Shown piece by piece: positions 8,444 through 17,446 of a DNA stretch of 64,000 bases. Source of the stretch: Actinomycetota bacterium (GTDB lineage Bacteria > Actinomycetota > Acidimicrobiia > Acidimicrobiales > Poriferisodalaceae); NCBI GenBank assembly GCA_014238065.1, contig JABABU010000027.1:124001-188000 (forward strand). The letters run 5' to 3'. Numbering within the stretch: the stretch's first letter is position 1; the number at the start of each line of letters is the position of its first letter. The notes beneath the pieces are model-generated. The model was not told the DNA's origin and made no database searches. It saw only the letters and a program-made list of their open reading frames with translations. Both the position numbers and the translations under genes were made by a program.

Positions 8444-9316
8444 ATGAGGATCGCGCTGCTGTACGAGCATCCAGCGTGGTCGACCGCGCTCGTCGATCGC
8501 ATGATCGAGCGCGGTGTCGATGTCACACCGATCGATGTCGGCGCTCTCCTGCTTCCAGACACCGATTTCGACCTCTGGGTCAATCGTGTCAACACGATGC
8601 CGTCCGAGGGCAGGCCGCCATCAATCGTTGCCTCCACCATGCATCTCCTCTTGACCCTCGAAGCGCGGGGTGCTTCGGTCGTGAACCGACACCGATGTCA
8701 CGCCATTGGCTGCTCGAAGGCTGCCCAGTCGGCACTGTTCACGACCATCGGGTTGACAACTCCGTCCTGCGTCTCCATCGCATCACCCGAGGCCGCGGTC
8801 GGCGCCTCTGGGGACCTCGGGTTTCCGGTCCTGACGAAGCCGAACATCGGCGGTTCTGGCGTCGGCATCGTGCACCATGACTCTCGTGCGGGTTTGGCAG
8901 AGGCCGTCGAACTGGGTGCTGTCGATCTTGGCATCGACGACACGGGTATCGTTCAAGAGTTCGTCACCAGCGCCGATGGCTTTGTTCACCGCATCGAGAT
9001 CCTCGACGGTCAGCTGCTCTACGCCAGTCGGCAGAAGATCCAAGACGGCTTCAACTACTGCGCGGCCGACGGCTGTTCGACCGACGGCGATGCGATCGAA
9101 CTCGTCCAACCCGAAGACGCCCTGGTCGACATGGCTCGCTCGGCCGTGCTGGCAGCAGGCGCCGACATCGCCAGCGTCGAGTACCTCATCGATGCGGCGT
9201 CGGGCGAACCCACGTTCTACGACCTCAATCCGTATTCGAACTTCGTGTCCGACCGCGACGAAGAGCTCGGCTTCTCACCGATCGACAGGTACATCGACTT
9301 CATCGCATCGAGGTGA
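8444..9316 (+). CDS. ATP-grasp domain protein (RimK-like)
   Basis: A 290-residue ATP-grasp ligase of the RimK/glutathione-synthetase type. An N-terminal alpha/beta domain (MRIALLYEHPAWSTALVDRM) precedes the ATP-grasp core with FPVLTKPNIGGSGVGIVH (glycine-rich loop with the nucleotide-binding Lys), IVQEFVT and the Mg-binding end PTFYDLNPYSNF. Such enzymes join a carboxylate to an amine via an acyl phosphate, for example in Glu/Lys tailing or amino-acid ligation. Substrate is not apparent. It stands alone and converges with the Rieske gene. Confidence 0.8.
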   Translation: MRIALLYEHPAWSTALVDRMIERGVDVTPIDVGALLLPDTDFDLWVNRVNTMPSEGRPPSIVASTMHLLLTLEARGASVVNRHRCHAIGCSKAAQSALFTTIGLTTPSCVSIASPEAAVGASGDLGFPVLTKPNIGGSGVGIVHHDSRAGLAEAVELGAVDLGIDDTGIVQEFVTSADGFVHRIEILDGQLLYASRQKIQDGFNYCAADGCSTDGDAIELVQPEDALVDMARSAVLAAGADIASVEYLIDAASGEPTFYDLNPYSNFVSDRDEELGFSPIDRYIDFIASR

Positions 9317-9375
9317 CGACCTGCGCGAACAAACCCACCGCACTCTCTGCGCTCGCGCCCTGCAGCACAAACTCC

Positions 9376-10566
9376 CTAGACGGCCAAGGTCTCGAGAAGT
9401 GGCAGAAGATCCATCCCGAGGGCCGCCCGGTAGGTGTTGTGATAGTGGTGCAACGCCGGCTCATTGCGGCCGAACACCACGTGCTCCATGGCCCCGGTAC
9501 TTGCGCTGCGCTGCTGACTTGCGCTGGCGACATAGTCCTCGTCGCGGATGATCTCTCCGAATCGCTGACCCATGTATTGCAGCATGTCCAGCATGTGCTG
9601 TTCGTTGTTCTCGACGATCTGACTTCGAAGATAGAACGACACCTGGCTGACGTGGCGAGCCGGATCGTCAGGATCCGGATACGCCCTCACCAGCTGCACG
9701 GTTCCCTGGCCCAGGATCAGTTGAACGTTCGGGAAGAGCCAGTACACCGGTGTTCCTGCGACTGAGATGTCCCACTCGTCCTCGGGAAGCTCACGCATCT
9801 GATCGATCTCACGCTTGCACAGGATCATTCGATGGTTGCGACCGAATGTGTCGTAGCACTGGACGTTGCCGTGGAACGCGGGGGCCAACGTGTCAGCGTG
9901 CAGAACCTCGAAGTGATAGGTCTCACCGAACGTGTCCATGGCGAGCTTCCAGTTACACGACGTGGCGTAGGTGTCGCAGGCGATCCAAACCATCTCGTCG
10001 AAGGCCCAGCTCTCAAGCTCGGCAACGAGTTCTTCGCCGAGCAATGCGTCGACGTCGATGACTCCATCGACCTGAGGATGCACGAACAGCATGCCAAGAC
10101 GCTCAACCGACGGCAGCTCGACCAGCCCCATGCAGTCCTTGTCCACATCGCCGAAATGCTCTGGTTTCGGAATGCCGACGAGCGCACCGCCGATGTCGTA
10201 GGTCCAGTTGTGGAACATGCAGCTGAACCTTCGGGTGCTGCCTCGGGACTCACTCTCGAGCACGACACCGCGATGGCGACAGATGTTCAGGAACGCTCTG
10301 AAGTTGCCGTCGCTGTCTCGGGTGGCGAGGATCGGGATCGAGAGGTCGTCGACCGTCACGAACGAGTTGTTGTCGGGCAGGTCGCCGCTCATTCCGATGA
10401 TCTGGGCGTGGTTCTTGAAAAACGCCTCTTGCTCGTTACAGGCGAGGTCGCGGTCTCGATAGACGAGCGTCGGGTTCTTCCGGAAACCACCGGCGTCGAC
10501 ATTCGTCCCGGAGTCGAGCCTCGCGAGCAACGTCTTCATGAGTGCAACTTGGTCGACGTGCCTCAT
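9376..10566 (-). CDS. Aromatic-ring-hydroxylating-type Rieske oxygenase, alpha subunit
   Basis: A 396-residue Rieske non-haem iron oxygenase. The [2Fe-2S] ligands are Cys96/His98 (CRHRG) and Cys116/His119 (CMFHNW). The mononuclear iron site shows ETYHFEVLH (His218, His223), with a late acidic segment RDEDYVASASQ that would supply the Asp. These enzymes insert oxygen into aromatics or remove N- or O-methyl groups using electrons from a separate reductase. No ferredoxin or reductase gene is adjacent, so it must borrow one. It is 26 nt downstream of the B3/B4 gene and may be cotranscribed with it. Confidence 0.88.
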   Translation of the reverse strand: MRHVDQVALMKTLLARLDSGTNVDAGGFRKNPTLVYRDRDLACNEQEAFFKNHAQIIGMSGDLPDNNSFVTVDDLSIPILATRDSDGNFRAFLNICRHRGVVLESESRGSTRRFSCMFHNWTYDIGGALVGIPKPEHFGDVDKDCMGLVELPSVERLGMLFVHPQVDGVIDVDALLGEELVAELESWAFDEMVWIACDTYATSCNWKLAMDTFGETYHFEVLHADTLAPAFHGNVQCYDTFGRNHRMILCKREIDQMRELPEDEWDISVAGTPVYWLFPNVQLILGQGTVQLVRAYPDPDDPARHVSQVSFYLRSQIVENNEQHMLDMLQYMGQRFGEIIRDEDYVASASQQRSASTGAMEHVVFGRNEPALHHYHNTYRAALGMDLLPLLETLAV

Positions 10567-10592
10567 CTCATCCCCTCGGAAGCAAAACCATC

Positions 10593-11315
10593 TCAGTAAA
10601 CCCTACGGAAGTCGACTGGCGCGGACGGGCTCTGCGGCGAAAGAACATGGGACGTGAGCTCTGCTTCCGGTTGATGGCGGACGAGCAGGTCTTCGAGATC
10701 GGCGACCGCCGATGCGATCATCTGCTCAGCGTCCTCGTGGAGTGCTTCGATGGTGAACAGCACTTCGGTGGTGTCGGACTTCGCAGCACTCTGGGCGCTC
10801 TGGCGCCAGCACCACCGTCGAGCGCTGACGATTCCGAGTTCGTCGACGAAGATCACCTCTCCGGGTTCCGGATTCACCAACCGTTCTGAGCCGAGATCGG
10901 TGAACTGCTCCTCACCTGTCGCGAACCGAATGGTCGTCGAACCCGTGACCGAACGTTGATCCATCACAGCCACAGGTACCGCGAATCTCGTCGAGACGAG
11001 ATTCCCCATGTCCACGAGCGTGTTGATCGACGGGATCTCGCTCGTCTTGCTGAGCCGACGGAGCAATGCCTCTGCCGCAACGCGATGCTGGGTCGGCTTC
11101 ACGCCGAATGCGGTGAACGCCCTCCGCCAAGCCGCTATCGAAGGGATCGCGGCAATCGTTGTTTCCTCCAGACGAGCGAGCGCCTCGGTTTGTGTCGCGA
11201 CGAACTCGTCGCGCAGCTCGGTGGAACTCGGTTCGTTACGGAGACCTGTCCCGCGAACGACACCGGCGCGAATGGCGGGGAACCGCTCGATCAGGGCTGG
11301 GTCATAAGAAAGCAC
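10593..11315 (-). CDS. B3/B4 tRNA-binding-domain protein
   Basis: A 240-residue stand-alone B3/B4 domain, the fold found in the beta subunit of phenylalanyl-tRNA synthetase, where it edits mischarged tRNA. Family features include AIPSIAAWRRAFTAFGVKP, QHRVAAEALLRRL and INTLVDMGNLVSTRFAVPV. Free-standing copies are common in bacteria and are thought to act as trans-editing or ligand-binding proteins; this is family knowledge, not shown here. No synthetase domains are attached. Confidence 0.85.
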   Translation of the reverse strand: MLSYDPALIERFPAIRAGVVRGTGLRNEPSSTELRDEFVATQTEALARLEETTIAAIPSIAAWRRAFTAFGVKPTQHRVAAEALLRRLSKTSEIPSINTLVDMGNLVSTRFAVPVAVMDQRSVTGSTTIRFATGEEQFTDLGSERLVNPEPGEVIFVDELGIVSARRWCWRQSAQSAAKSDTTEVLFTIEALHEDAEQMIASAVADLEDLLVRHQPEAELTSHVLSPQSPSAPVDFRRVY

Positions 11316-11355
11316 AGAAGGTCACATTCTCGGCAACGGACGCTGTCCCAGCGGG

Positions 11356-11703
11356 TTACACGTGGTAGTCGCGGAGTTCGGCGATCTTGCCGTCGCTGAC
11401 GGTCAACATCTCAACACCCTTGGCCTCCACCTGCATCGTCTGACCGTTCGGCGTACCGGTGAACACTGACTCCGCTGCCGCAGAGCCATCAGATCCGCAC
11501 ACCATTGTCAGGTCGCAGAAGCCATCTGGATATGTGTCGAACATGAACGCGTACCGTTCGCGGATCTCGGCATGTCCACGGAGCCGATCGCCGACGGTGT
11601 TCAGAATCTCCGCATCTTCGGCAAAGGACTCCATCACGCCATCGAGGTCATGGCTGTTGAACGCCTCGAAGTAGCGCCGTACGACTTCGGCTTCTTCGCT
11701 CAC
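11356..11703 (-). CDS. NTF2-like / SnoaL-type small protein
   Basis: A 115-residue cone-shaped NTF2-fold protein. The opening EEAEVVRRYFEAFNSHDLDG and the mid segment AEDAEILNTVGDRLRGHAEI are typical of SnoaL-like polyketide cyclases, ketosteroid-isomerase-like and limonene-epoxide-hydrolase-like proteins. The end LTVSDGKIAELRDYHV closes the sheet. Whether it is an enzyme or a binding protein is open. It is 40 nt upstream of the B3/B4 gene on the same strand. The 246-nt gap above it holds no supported gene. Confidence 0.82.
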   Translation of the reverse strand: MSEEAEVVRRYFEAFNSHDLDGVMESFAEDAEILNTVGDRLRGHAEIRERYAFMFDTYPDGFCDLTMVCGSDGSAAAESVFTGTPNGQTMQVEAKGVEMLTVSDGKIAELRDYHV

Positions 11704-11949
11704 GAATCATCCCCCTGGCATCTCGTGCCGACCCGACGCCCAACAGACCGCGATCAGATCGTAGTTCCATTCTGAGGGGGGCGAGCGGCGGCAGTGGGGT
11801 TCGCTATCTCACTCAGACGGGAGAACCAAGCGGTTTCAGATGCGGCGCGAGATGCAGGCTCAGTTCGGGTGCGGCGAGCCCGCGCCGTCAAGTCGGTCGC
11901 GGAGGTAGGAGGTTGACCTGATCCACGAACGCGACCTCCTCGAACTCGC

Positions 11950-12378
11950 TCACTCGTCGAGCACGGTGTTCGCCACTCCTTCGGCACCGACGAACACGGC
12001 GAGAATCTCGACCGGCTCATCACCAGCCGTCATCCCGTTGTGTGAGGTGCCGAGTGCTTCGACGAAGGCCTCCCCTTCGATGTAAGTCCTCGTTCCGTCA
12101 GGCCCGTAGTCGACCGTCACCGCTCCGCTGAGGATGTACGCATAGAGCGGTGCATCGTGATGGTGCCAGCCAGTCTGCTCACCCGGCTGAAACGTGAGGA
12201 CAGCCGATGTCACCTGCGCCTGACCCTCCGGATAGACAATGGGCTGCCCGATGATCGTCGTTTCCAGAGCCTCCAAAAGGGGCTGACTTCTTGGCGCCAC
12301 GAGCTCGTTCGGATCACTTCCACAACCTGCAGCGACAAACAGTGCGGCGACGATCAAGCCCGAGACCGTTGTCTTCAT
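11950..12378 (-). CDS. Cupin-domain lipoprotein
   Basis: A 142-residue lipoprotein: MKTTVSGLIVAALFVAAGC ends in a lipobox, then a single cupin. The metal-binding cupin motif is GWHHHDAPLYAYILSGAV, with the second motif around HNGMTAGDEPVEIL. The protein is exported and membrane-anchored, so it may bind or modify a small extracellular ligand. ATG 12378 is preferred because GGAG sits 8 nt upstream; a GTG at 12387 is possible. It diverges from the DAO-type oxidase across 139 nt. Confidence 0.8.
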   Translation of the reverse strand: MKTTVSGLIVAALFVAAGCGSDPNELVAPRSQPLLEALETTIIGQPIVYPEGQAQVTSAVLTFQPGEQTGWHHHDAPLYAYILSGAVTVDYGPDGTRTYIEGEAFVEALGTSHNGMTAGDEPVEILAVFVGAEGVANTVLDE

Positions 12379-12517
12379 CGTGATCACTCCGTGTTGTCAG
12401 CGTTGGCGCGAGCATCCGTCCCGCCTGCGGCTCCCCCGACCTCAAGAGTCAAGCACAGGTTAGGACAGATCGGAAGGTAGCAAGGGAAGCCAGTGGACCC
12501 CCGGTTACGGTGGCAAG

Positions 12518-13639
12518 ATGGTCGACTATGTGATCGTCGGTGGCGGCGTGTACGGGTGTGCTGTCGCATGGGGCCTCTCTCGTCGCGGCCACTCCGTGCG
12601 AGTACTCGAGTCGAATCATGTCGCATCCAGGGCATCGGGAGGACCGGGACGAAGAGGCGTGCGTGCCAACGGTCGCGATCCGCGGGAGCTGCCGCTGATG
12701 ACGGTGGCGTACGACGTCTGGCCGACGCTCCACGAAGAGCTCGGCGCTGAACAGTTCTACGAACGAGTTGGTCAGCTCCTTCTGTTGGAGACTCCAGACC
12801 AGGTCTCCGCCGCCATCGCGAGATGTCGGATGCAGGAAGCACTCGGCATCGAGTCACACATGGTCGAACGCGACGAGCTACGCGAGATGGAGCCGGAGCT
12901 GAACGACACGATCGTCGGGGCACTCTTCTGTCCGAGGGATGGCGTGGCCGACCACGCGGCAACAACCAGGGCCTACGCCGGTGCTGCGATGGCGATGGGC
13001 GTCGAGTTGACCGAGGGTTGCTCGATGCGCTCGATCGAGGTCACCGGTGGCCGAGCCACCGATGTGATGACCGACGATGAACGCATCGTGGTCGACCGGG
13101 GCGTGATCCTGCTGTCGAATAGCGAGGTAGCCGAGCAGGTGCACGCGCTCGGCGGCCCTCTGCTTCCGGTGTGGAACGGCTGTTTCCAGGTGTTGATGAG
13201 CGAACCTCTCGAATCGTTGCCTCTCCGGCACCTCGTCGGCCACGTCGGCAGAACTGTCTCCTTGAAGGCCGACACCGGCAACCGCTTGATGATCTCCGGC
13301 GGATGGACAGGCGCCTGGGATGCTGCGGCCCAGACGGGCCGTCCGAGGCAGGCCGCGGTGGAGGGCAACGTTTCGGAGGCTGTCGCGGTGTATCCGAGCC
13401 TCGCCGGAATCGAGATCGGCACCGTCGATGTCGGTCATCTCGAGGCGGTCAGCGCCGACGACGTTCCGATTATCGACACCGTGCCCCACGTCGACAACCT
13501 GTGGTTCGGCACCGGTTGGTCCGGTCACGGATGGGCCATCGCTCCCGTGGTGGCCGACTCGCTCGCGGCCTGGTGTCACTCTGGCCAGAGCCAGGAACTG
13601 CTGAGCCCGTTCTCGGTCGCCCGTTTCCATACCAACTGA
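12518..13639 (+). CDS. FAD-dependent oxidoreductase (DAO / sarcosine-oxidase type)
   Basis: A 373-residue DAO-family flavoenzyme. The Rossmann FAD site is YVIVGGGVYGCAVAWGLSRR with the ribose-binding Glu in VLES. The C-terminal part has the usual WFGTGWSGHGWAIAPVVAD FAD contact. Family members oxidise amines such as sarcosine, dimethylglycine, glycine or D-amino acids to imines, giving aldehyde or keto acid plus ammonia or methylamine. Given the D-hydantoinase genes 5 kb away and the choline-sulfatase at 25 kb, a D-amino acid or N-methylglycine substrate is plausible but not demonstrated. Confidence 0.82.
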   Translation: MVDYVIVGGGVYGCAVAWGLSRRGHSVRVLESNHVASRASGGPGRRGVRANGRDPRELPLMTVAYDVWPTLHEELGAEQFYERVGQLLLLETPDQVSAAIARCRMQEALGIESHMVERDELREMEPELNDTIVGALFCPRDGVADHAATTRAYAGAAMAMGVELTEGCSMRSIEVTGGRATDVMTDDERIVVDRGVILLSNSEVAEQVHALGGPLLPVWNGCFQVLMSEPLESLPLRHLVGHVGRTVSLKADTGNRLMISGGWTGAWDAAAQTGRPRQAAVEGNVSEAVAVYPSLAGIEIGTVDVGHLEAVSADDVPIIDTVPHVDNLWFGTGWSGHGWAIAPVVADSLAAWCHSGQSQELLSPFSVARFHTN

Positions 13640-13768
13640 AGACCGCGAGGGTCTCGCTCCCGTGGGTACGGAGACGAACATCGGGCAGATCCGGGATCCT
13701 TTCGTCGAACCTGACCGTCAAGATCAACCGACGCAAACTAGCCTCGAAATCGCAGCGTGGACCAGATC

Positions 13769-13802
13769 AGCAGAGGCACTCATGAAGCAGAGGCACTCAT
13801 GA
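13769..13802 (+). repeat. 17-bp tandem duplication of a ribosome site and start codon
   Basis: AGCAGAGGCACTCATGA occurs twice with no gap (13769-13785 and 13786-13802). Each copy carries an AGAGG ribosome site and an ATG. The first ATG (13782) opens a six-codon frame, MKQRHS, whose TGA overlaps the second ATG (13799), the start of the secreted protein. The two starts are in different frames, so the first makes a leader peptide, not an alternative N terminus. Confidence 0.85.
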
Positions 13803-14845
13803 CAGGACGACGAGCGCCCGCCGGAGGCTTGCTGGCCATTGTGGTGATGACGTTCGCGTTGGTCGGCTTCACGCCGAGTGCGGGAGCGCAGTCCGATGAT
13901 CCGTGCGTCGAAAACATCCCTGATCAAATCCCGATCCAAGACCTGAGCGACGATCCCACCGTGGACGGCGCTGGCGGAACGTTGCCATCGGTGCTCGACA
14001 GCGATCAGGTCGCCCAAATTTTCGCCCAGGTGTACGCCAGGCTCCCTGACACCGACGGCAACGGGTTCCCGAACGTTCCAGACGACGCCAACGGGGACCC
14101 CGACTTCGACGAACTCGATCGTCTGCTCGGCGATCCAGGAGTGCGCGATCTTCCGCCAGGTGAGGATCTCAATGTCATCACAGAAAATGAGGACGGAGAG
14201 ATCACCATCATCGCCACACCCGAACTGAAGGTACTGGCCGACACACAAGTACGTCGATCTGGCTGTGATCCCGGTCTCATCGCAGGGTCCGGGTCAGCAT
14301 TGTCAGGTCCATGCATGGGAGTGGCATGGTCCTATGACGCCGACGGAGAGCCGCTCGACCAGGCCGCCGACTGGAGCTTCGTCAACGCGCCGGTCGACAT
14401 GTATGGCGACGGCGAAGGTGATTTCGCCTTCACCTCCGACAATCCGTACCGGGTCGACGCCAACGGCTTCGTGATCTACACCGGTGTGGCTGGCGGCCTC
14501 GAGCCCGGCTCGGGACCTCTGGACCACGACTGGTTCCTGCAGATCAAGTTGTTCGGCACCGGCGCAGAACTCGATGCCGGTGGCGACCCGAACAACTCCG
14601 GCGAGAATCGCAACGCAGGAGCCGTGAACCTACGCGACGACCTACCAGGCCCTGCCAAGATCAACGCAGTGCTCGGCGCCAACGGAAGGATGGAAGCCAA
14701 CGACGGTTTCCGTTGCGTCGGTTCAGGGTTCGTCGATTTGCAGGGTGGCCTCGATCCGACAGTTCCGGGCGTCGCATTGGTCGCGCTCGCAGCAATCGGG
14801 CTGCTGTTCAATGCCCGACCGGCTCTCACCTGGGGGGGTGCGTGA
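13799..14845 (+). CDS. Secreted protein with C-terminal membrane anchor
   Basis: A 348-residue exported protein I do not recognise. A signal peptide (LLAIVVMTFALVGF...AGA) precedes an acidic ectodomain with DTDGNGFPN and DDANGDPDFDELD, which look like calcium-binding Asp/Asn-rich loops. Then come paired cysteines and a hydrophobic tail PGVALVALAAIGLLFNARP that would anchor it. ATG 13799 follows the duplicated ribosome site. It ends in a TGATG overlap with a small membrane protein, so the two probably act together at the envelope. Confidence 0.6.
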   Translation: MTGRRAPAGGLLAIVVMTFALVGFTPSAGAQSDDPCVENIPDQIPIQDLSDDPTVDGAGGTLPSVLDSDQVAQIFAQVYARLPDTDGNGFPNVPDDANGDPDFDELDRLLGDPGVRDLPPGEDLNVITENEDGEITIIATPELKVLADTQVRRSGCDPGLIAGSGSALSGPCMGVAWSYDADGEPLDQAADWSFVNAPVDMYGDGEGDFAFTSDNPYRVDANGFVIYTGVAGGLEPGSGPLDHDWFLQIKLFGTGAELDAGGDPNNSGENRNAGAVNLRDDLPGPAKINAVLGANGRMEANDGFRCVGSGFVDLQGGLDPTVPGVALVALAAIGLLFNARPALTWGGA

Positions 14846-15177
14846 TGGCGGCTGCAACCGTGAAGAGGAACCACCCGATCAGAGGAGCATTCTACGGCGT
14901 GATCCTCGGCCTCGGCCTCGCGCTGATGGCCGTCGGCCTCAAGGTGGTGAACCTCGACTCGATCATGCCGATCGTCCTCGTGGTCGTGGGCGTCATCATC
15001 GGCATCGTCTGGGGCATGGCCGCTCCTGCCAAGAAGGCGAAGGGACCCGCTCCCCTTCAGACCCTCGATCCCGAGCCGGCGGATGCCGCTCTCACCTCAT
15101 CGTTCATCGGCGCGGGCGACGCCGAGCTCGTCGACGACAACGGAGACAGCTTCGAGGCCGACAACTCCCACGAATAG
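14845..15177 (+). CDS. Small two-helix membrane protein
   Basis: A 110-residue protein with two hydrophobic helices, GAFYGVILGLGLALMAVGL and MPIVLVVVGVIIGIVWGMA, followed by an acidic cytoplasmic or periplasmic tail. The ATG overlaps the stop of the secreted protein (TGATG), so translation is coupled. The gene ends in two consecutive TAG codons. I do not recognise the family; its role is probably partner to the upstream anchored protein. Confidence 0.6.
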   Translation: MAAATVKRNHPIRGAFYGVILGLGLALMAVGLKVVNLDSIMPIVLVVVGVIIGIVWGMAAPAKKAKGPAPLQTLDPEPADAALTSSFIGAGDAELVDDNGDSFEADNSHE

Positions 15178-15371
15178 TAGGAAGACAGCCAGTACTGGTA
15201 CGTCGACCGGAGCTTCAACCACACCGACTTCGGCCTCACGAAAGAGCAGGTCGACGGCATCGACGGTTCCACGAACCGACACCCACCGGAACCGTGTACG
15301 CGTTCGACACGCAGGCGAACGTCGCCGAGGACCACTGGTCGACTCTGGTTCAGAGTTCCATTGGTCACTAA
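15178..15371 (+). pseudogene. Possible remnant of a coding sequence (frameshifted)
   Basis: Right after the double TAG, protein-like sequence continues in frame (QYWYVDRSFNHTDFGLTKEQ, then VDGIDGSTN). Near 15270 it seems to jump one frame to TGTVYAFDTQANVAEDHW, then STLVQSSIGH and a stop at 15371. Neither part has a start codon. I read this as a decayed gene end or a lost extension of the upstream protein. The family is not recognised. Confidence 0.3.
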
Positions 15372-15383
15372 TGGACTGTGGGC

Positions 15384-16172
15384 TCAGGCGAACGAGGCGA
15401 CCGCGCGTGCGACTTCGTCGGGTTGTTCGACCGGGAGCATGTGACCGGCCTCATCGATGATGCGGAGATCGGCCTGCGGGATCAGGCGATCCCACATGTG
15501 GGCGTAGGCGAGATCGATGAGACGGTCGCTCCGGCCCCACAGCAGCAGCGTCTCGACGCCGATGCGGTGGATGCGTTTCGACAGCCGCCGATTCGGGATC
15601 GGAAACAGGATCTTGCCGGCGGTGCCGAGACGGCGAGCATTGCCGACCATGAATTCGGACAGTGCTTCGTTGTCGCCGAAGTCGACGCCGCCCATCATGA
15701 GCTTCTCCCCGACGACAGGATCGTGGAACAACACCTCTGCCATCTCGAACGGCAGCATGGCGAAGAGATCCGGGCTCGGGTTGTCAGGATCCCACATGCC
15801 GGCCGGTGCCATCAGCACGAGCCTCGAGAGGTCGTGGCGCGCCACCGATGCCATCTCGGCGGCGATCATCCCGCCCATCGAGTGGCCGGCCAGGACCGGT
15901 GGTCCTTCGAGTTCGAGTGCGTCGACCACGTCCCATCCGTGGAGCGTGAAATCGAGCATGTCCTCAAGCAGAGTCTCGGTCGCGTCTGGGCCGAATCCGG
16001 GCCATACCGGAGCATGCACCGTGTAGTTCTCGGACAGCCGGTTGAGCAGCGGATCACCGGCAACGACGCCGCCGGCGCCGTGGAGGAAGACGAGGTCCTG
16101 GCCAGAGCCTCCGGTGTGGACATCGCCTTCGATGCCGCGTCGGGTGGTGATACGTCGGGTGTCGAGCGACAT
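15384..16172 (-). CDS. Alpha/beta-fold hydrolase
   Basis: A 262-residue hydrolase. The oxyanion region is LVFLHGAGGV, the nucleophile elbow is LAGHSMGGM (Ser), the acid is in LLLWGRSDRLID, and the catalytic His is in IIDEAGHMLPVEQPDEV. This is the layout of epoxide hydrolase, C-C hydrolase and esterase relatives. The start codon overlaps the stop of the upstream luciferase-like gene (TGATG on the minus strand), so they form a two-gene operon. That pairing suggests hydrolysis of a product or substrate of the monooxygenase. Confidence 0.87.
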   Translation of the reverse strand: MSLDTRRITTRRGIEGDVHTGGSGQDLVFLHGAGGVVAGDPLLNRLSENYTVHAPVWPGFGPDATETLLEDMLDFTLHGWDVVDALELEGPPVLAGHSMGGMIAAEMASVARHDLSRLVLMAPAGMWDPDNPSPDLFAMLPFEMAEVLFHDPVVGEKLMMGGVDFGDNEALSEFMVGNARRLGTAGKILFPIPNRRLSKRIHRIGVETLLLWGRSDRLIDLAYAHMWDRLIPQADLRIIDEAGHMLPVEQPDEVARAVASFA

Positions 16173-17446
16173 CAGATGTCCATCCCGGTTTCGCCAGGCG
16201 GTATCTGCCGGGCCGTCTCGACTGTGTACTCGGGCTTGACCCTGTCAGCCATCGGATGACACCACCAGCGTTCGTCAGCCTCGAGCTCCGGCCAGATGTT
16301 CTGCAACCCTGGCATCACCTTCTCGGCGAACAGCTGGGTGCTGAACCTGGTCTTCCAGTCGGGCATGTCGCCCATGTGGAACAATCCGAAGACGGTGCCG
16401 ATACGAAGCGACTTGATCATCGACTCCATCTGTTCGCGAACGGTCTCCGGGCTGCCGGCGATGACGAAGCCGCCGTCGACCAGATCCTTCCACGTGAGGT
16501 TCTGGAACATCTGCTGATTCTCACGACGGAGCTGGTTGAGCTTGCCGGCTTTGATGGTGTTCACCGTGCGGTACCCGGGTGGATCGGAGAAGCCCGGGTA
16601 CACGTGGAGGCACCGGTTGTAGAAGTAGAGGATGTGCTCCGCATAGAGCTCCTCGGCTTGTTGATCGGTGTCGGCGACACAGATGATCTGCGCGAACGAC
16701 GCCCGGCCCGGCGACTCGTCCTTGTCGAGTTCGGCAACTCGATCCCAGTACCCGTCGAGAAGGATCTGGCCGCCCTTGTATCCCCCGAAGGAGAGGTACG
16801 AGTAGTTGTAGTCGTGCTCGAGACAGAAGTCCCAGGTCTCGATCGAGCCACCGCCTGGGACATAGATCGGAGGGCGAGGCCGTTGGATCGGCTTCGGCCA
16901 ACAGTTCACGTACCGGAGCTGGTTGTACTTGCCGTCGAAGGCGAACGGTTCGTCCTCGGCCCATGCCCTGATGATGAGTTCGTGCGCCTCGTCGTACTTG
17001 TCGCGGGTCAGTGCTGGAATCTGGCCATAGGTGAAGTTGGTGTCCATCGGCGTGCCGACTGGGAACCCGGCGACGAGTCGGCCACCGGAGATGACGTCAA
17101 GCATGGCGAACTCTTCGGCCACCCGGATCGGCGGGTTGTACAGCGCAATCGAGTTGCCGATCACGCAAATCGCCGCCTGGCTCGTTCGTCGAGCGAGACC
17201 GGCAGCGATCAAATTGGGAGACGGCATGATCCCGTAGCCGTTCTGGTGGTGCTCGTTGACGCCGATACCATCGAAGCCCATCTCGTCTGCGAACTCGAGC
17301 TGATCCATATAGGTGTGGTACAGCCCGTTCGCCTTCTCGGGGTCGAACAGCTTCGAGTCGATGTCGACCCACACCGAGCGATGGTTCTCCCTGAAATCGT
17401 CAGGCAGATATGGCCATGGCATCAAGTTGAACCACACGAACTTCAC
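16172..17446 (-). CDS. LLM-class flavin-dependent oxidoreductase
   Basis: A 424-residue luciferase-like monooxygenase beginning MKFVWFNLMPWPYLP. Diagnostic segments are GIGVNEHHQNGYG, CVIGNSIALYNPP, and MLDVISGGRLVAGFPVGTP. It is about 70 residues longer than the other copy in this window and is not closely similar to it. It leads an operon with the alpha/beta hydrolase and diverges from the hydantoinase across 168 nt, so both may answer to one regulator. Substrate unknown. Confidence 0.88.
   Translation of the reverse strand: MKFVWFNLMPWPYLPDDFRENHRSVWVDIDSKLFDPEKANGLYHTYMDQLEFADEMGFDGIGVNEHHQNGYGIMPSPNLIAAGLARRTSQAAICVIGNSIALYNPPIRVAEEFAMLDVISGGRLVAGFPVGTPMDTNFTYGQIPALTRDKYDEAHELIIRAWAEDEPFAFDGKYNQLRYVNCWPKPIQRPRPPIYVPGGGSIETWDFCLEHDYNYSYLSFGGYKGGQILLDGYWDRVAELDKDESPGRASFAQIICVADTDQQAEELYAEHILYFYNRCLHVYPGFSDPPGYRTVNTIKAGKLNQLRRENQQMFQNLTWKDLVDGGFVIAGSPETVREQMESMIKSLRIGTVFGLFHMGDMPDWKTRFSTQLFAEKVMPGLQNIWPELEADERWWCHPMADRVKPEYTVETARQIPPGETGMDI

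Noticed and set aside
11754-12023. 89-codon minus-strand frame
   Set aside because: Low-complexity Arg/Ser/Thr composition typical of an out-of-frame GC-rich reading, and it overlaps the cupin gene.
12384-12965. 193-codon minus-strand frame
   Set aside because: Arg/Pro-rich shadow of the DAO-type oxidase with no motif.
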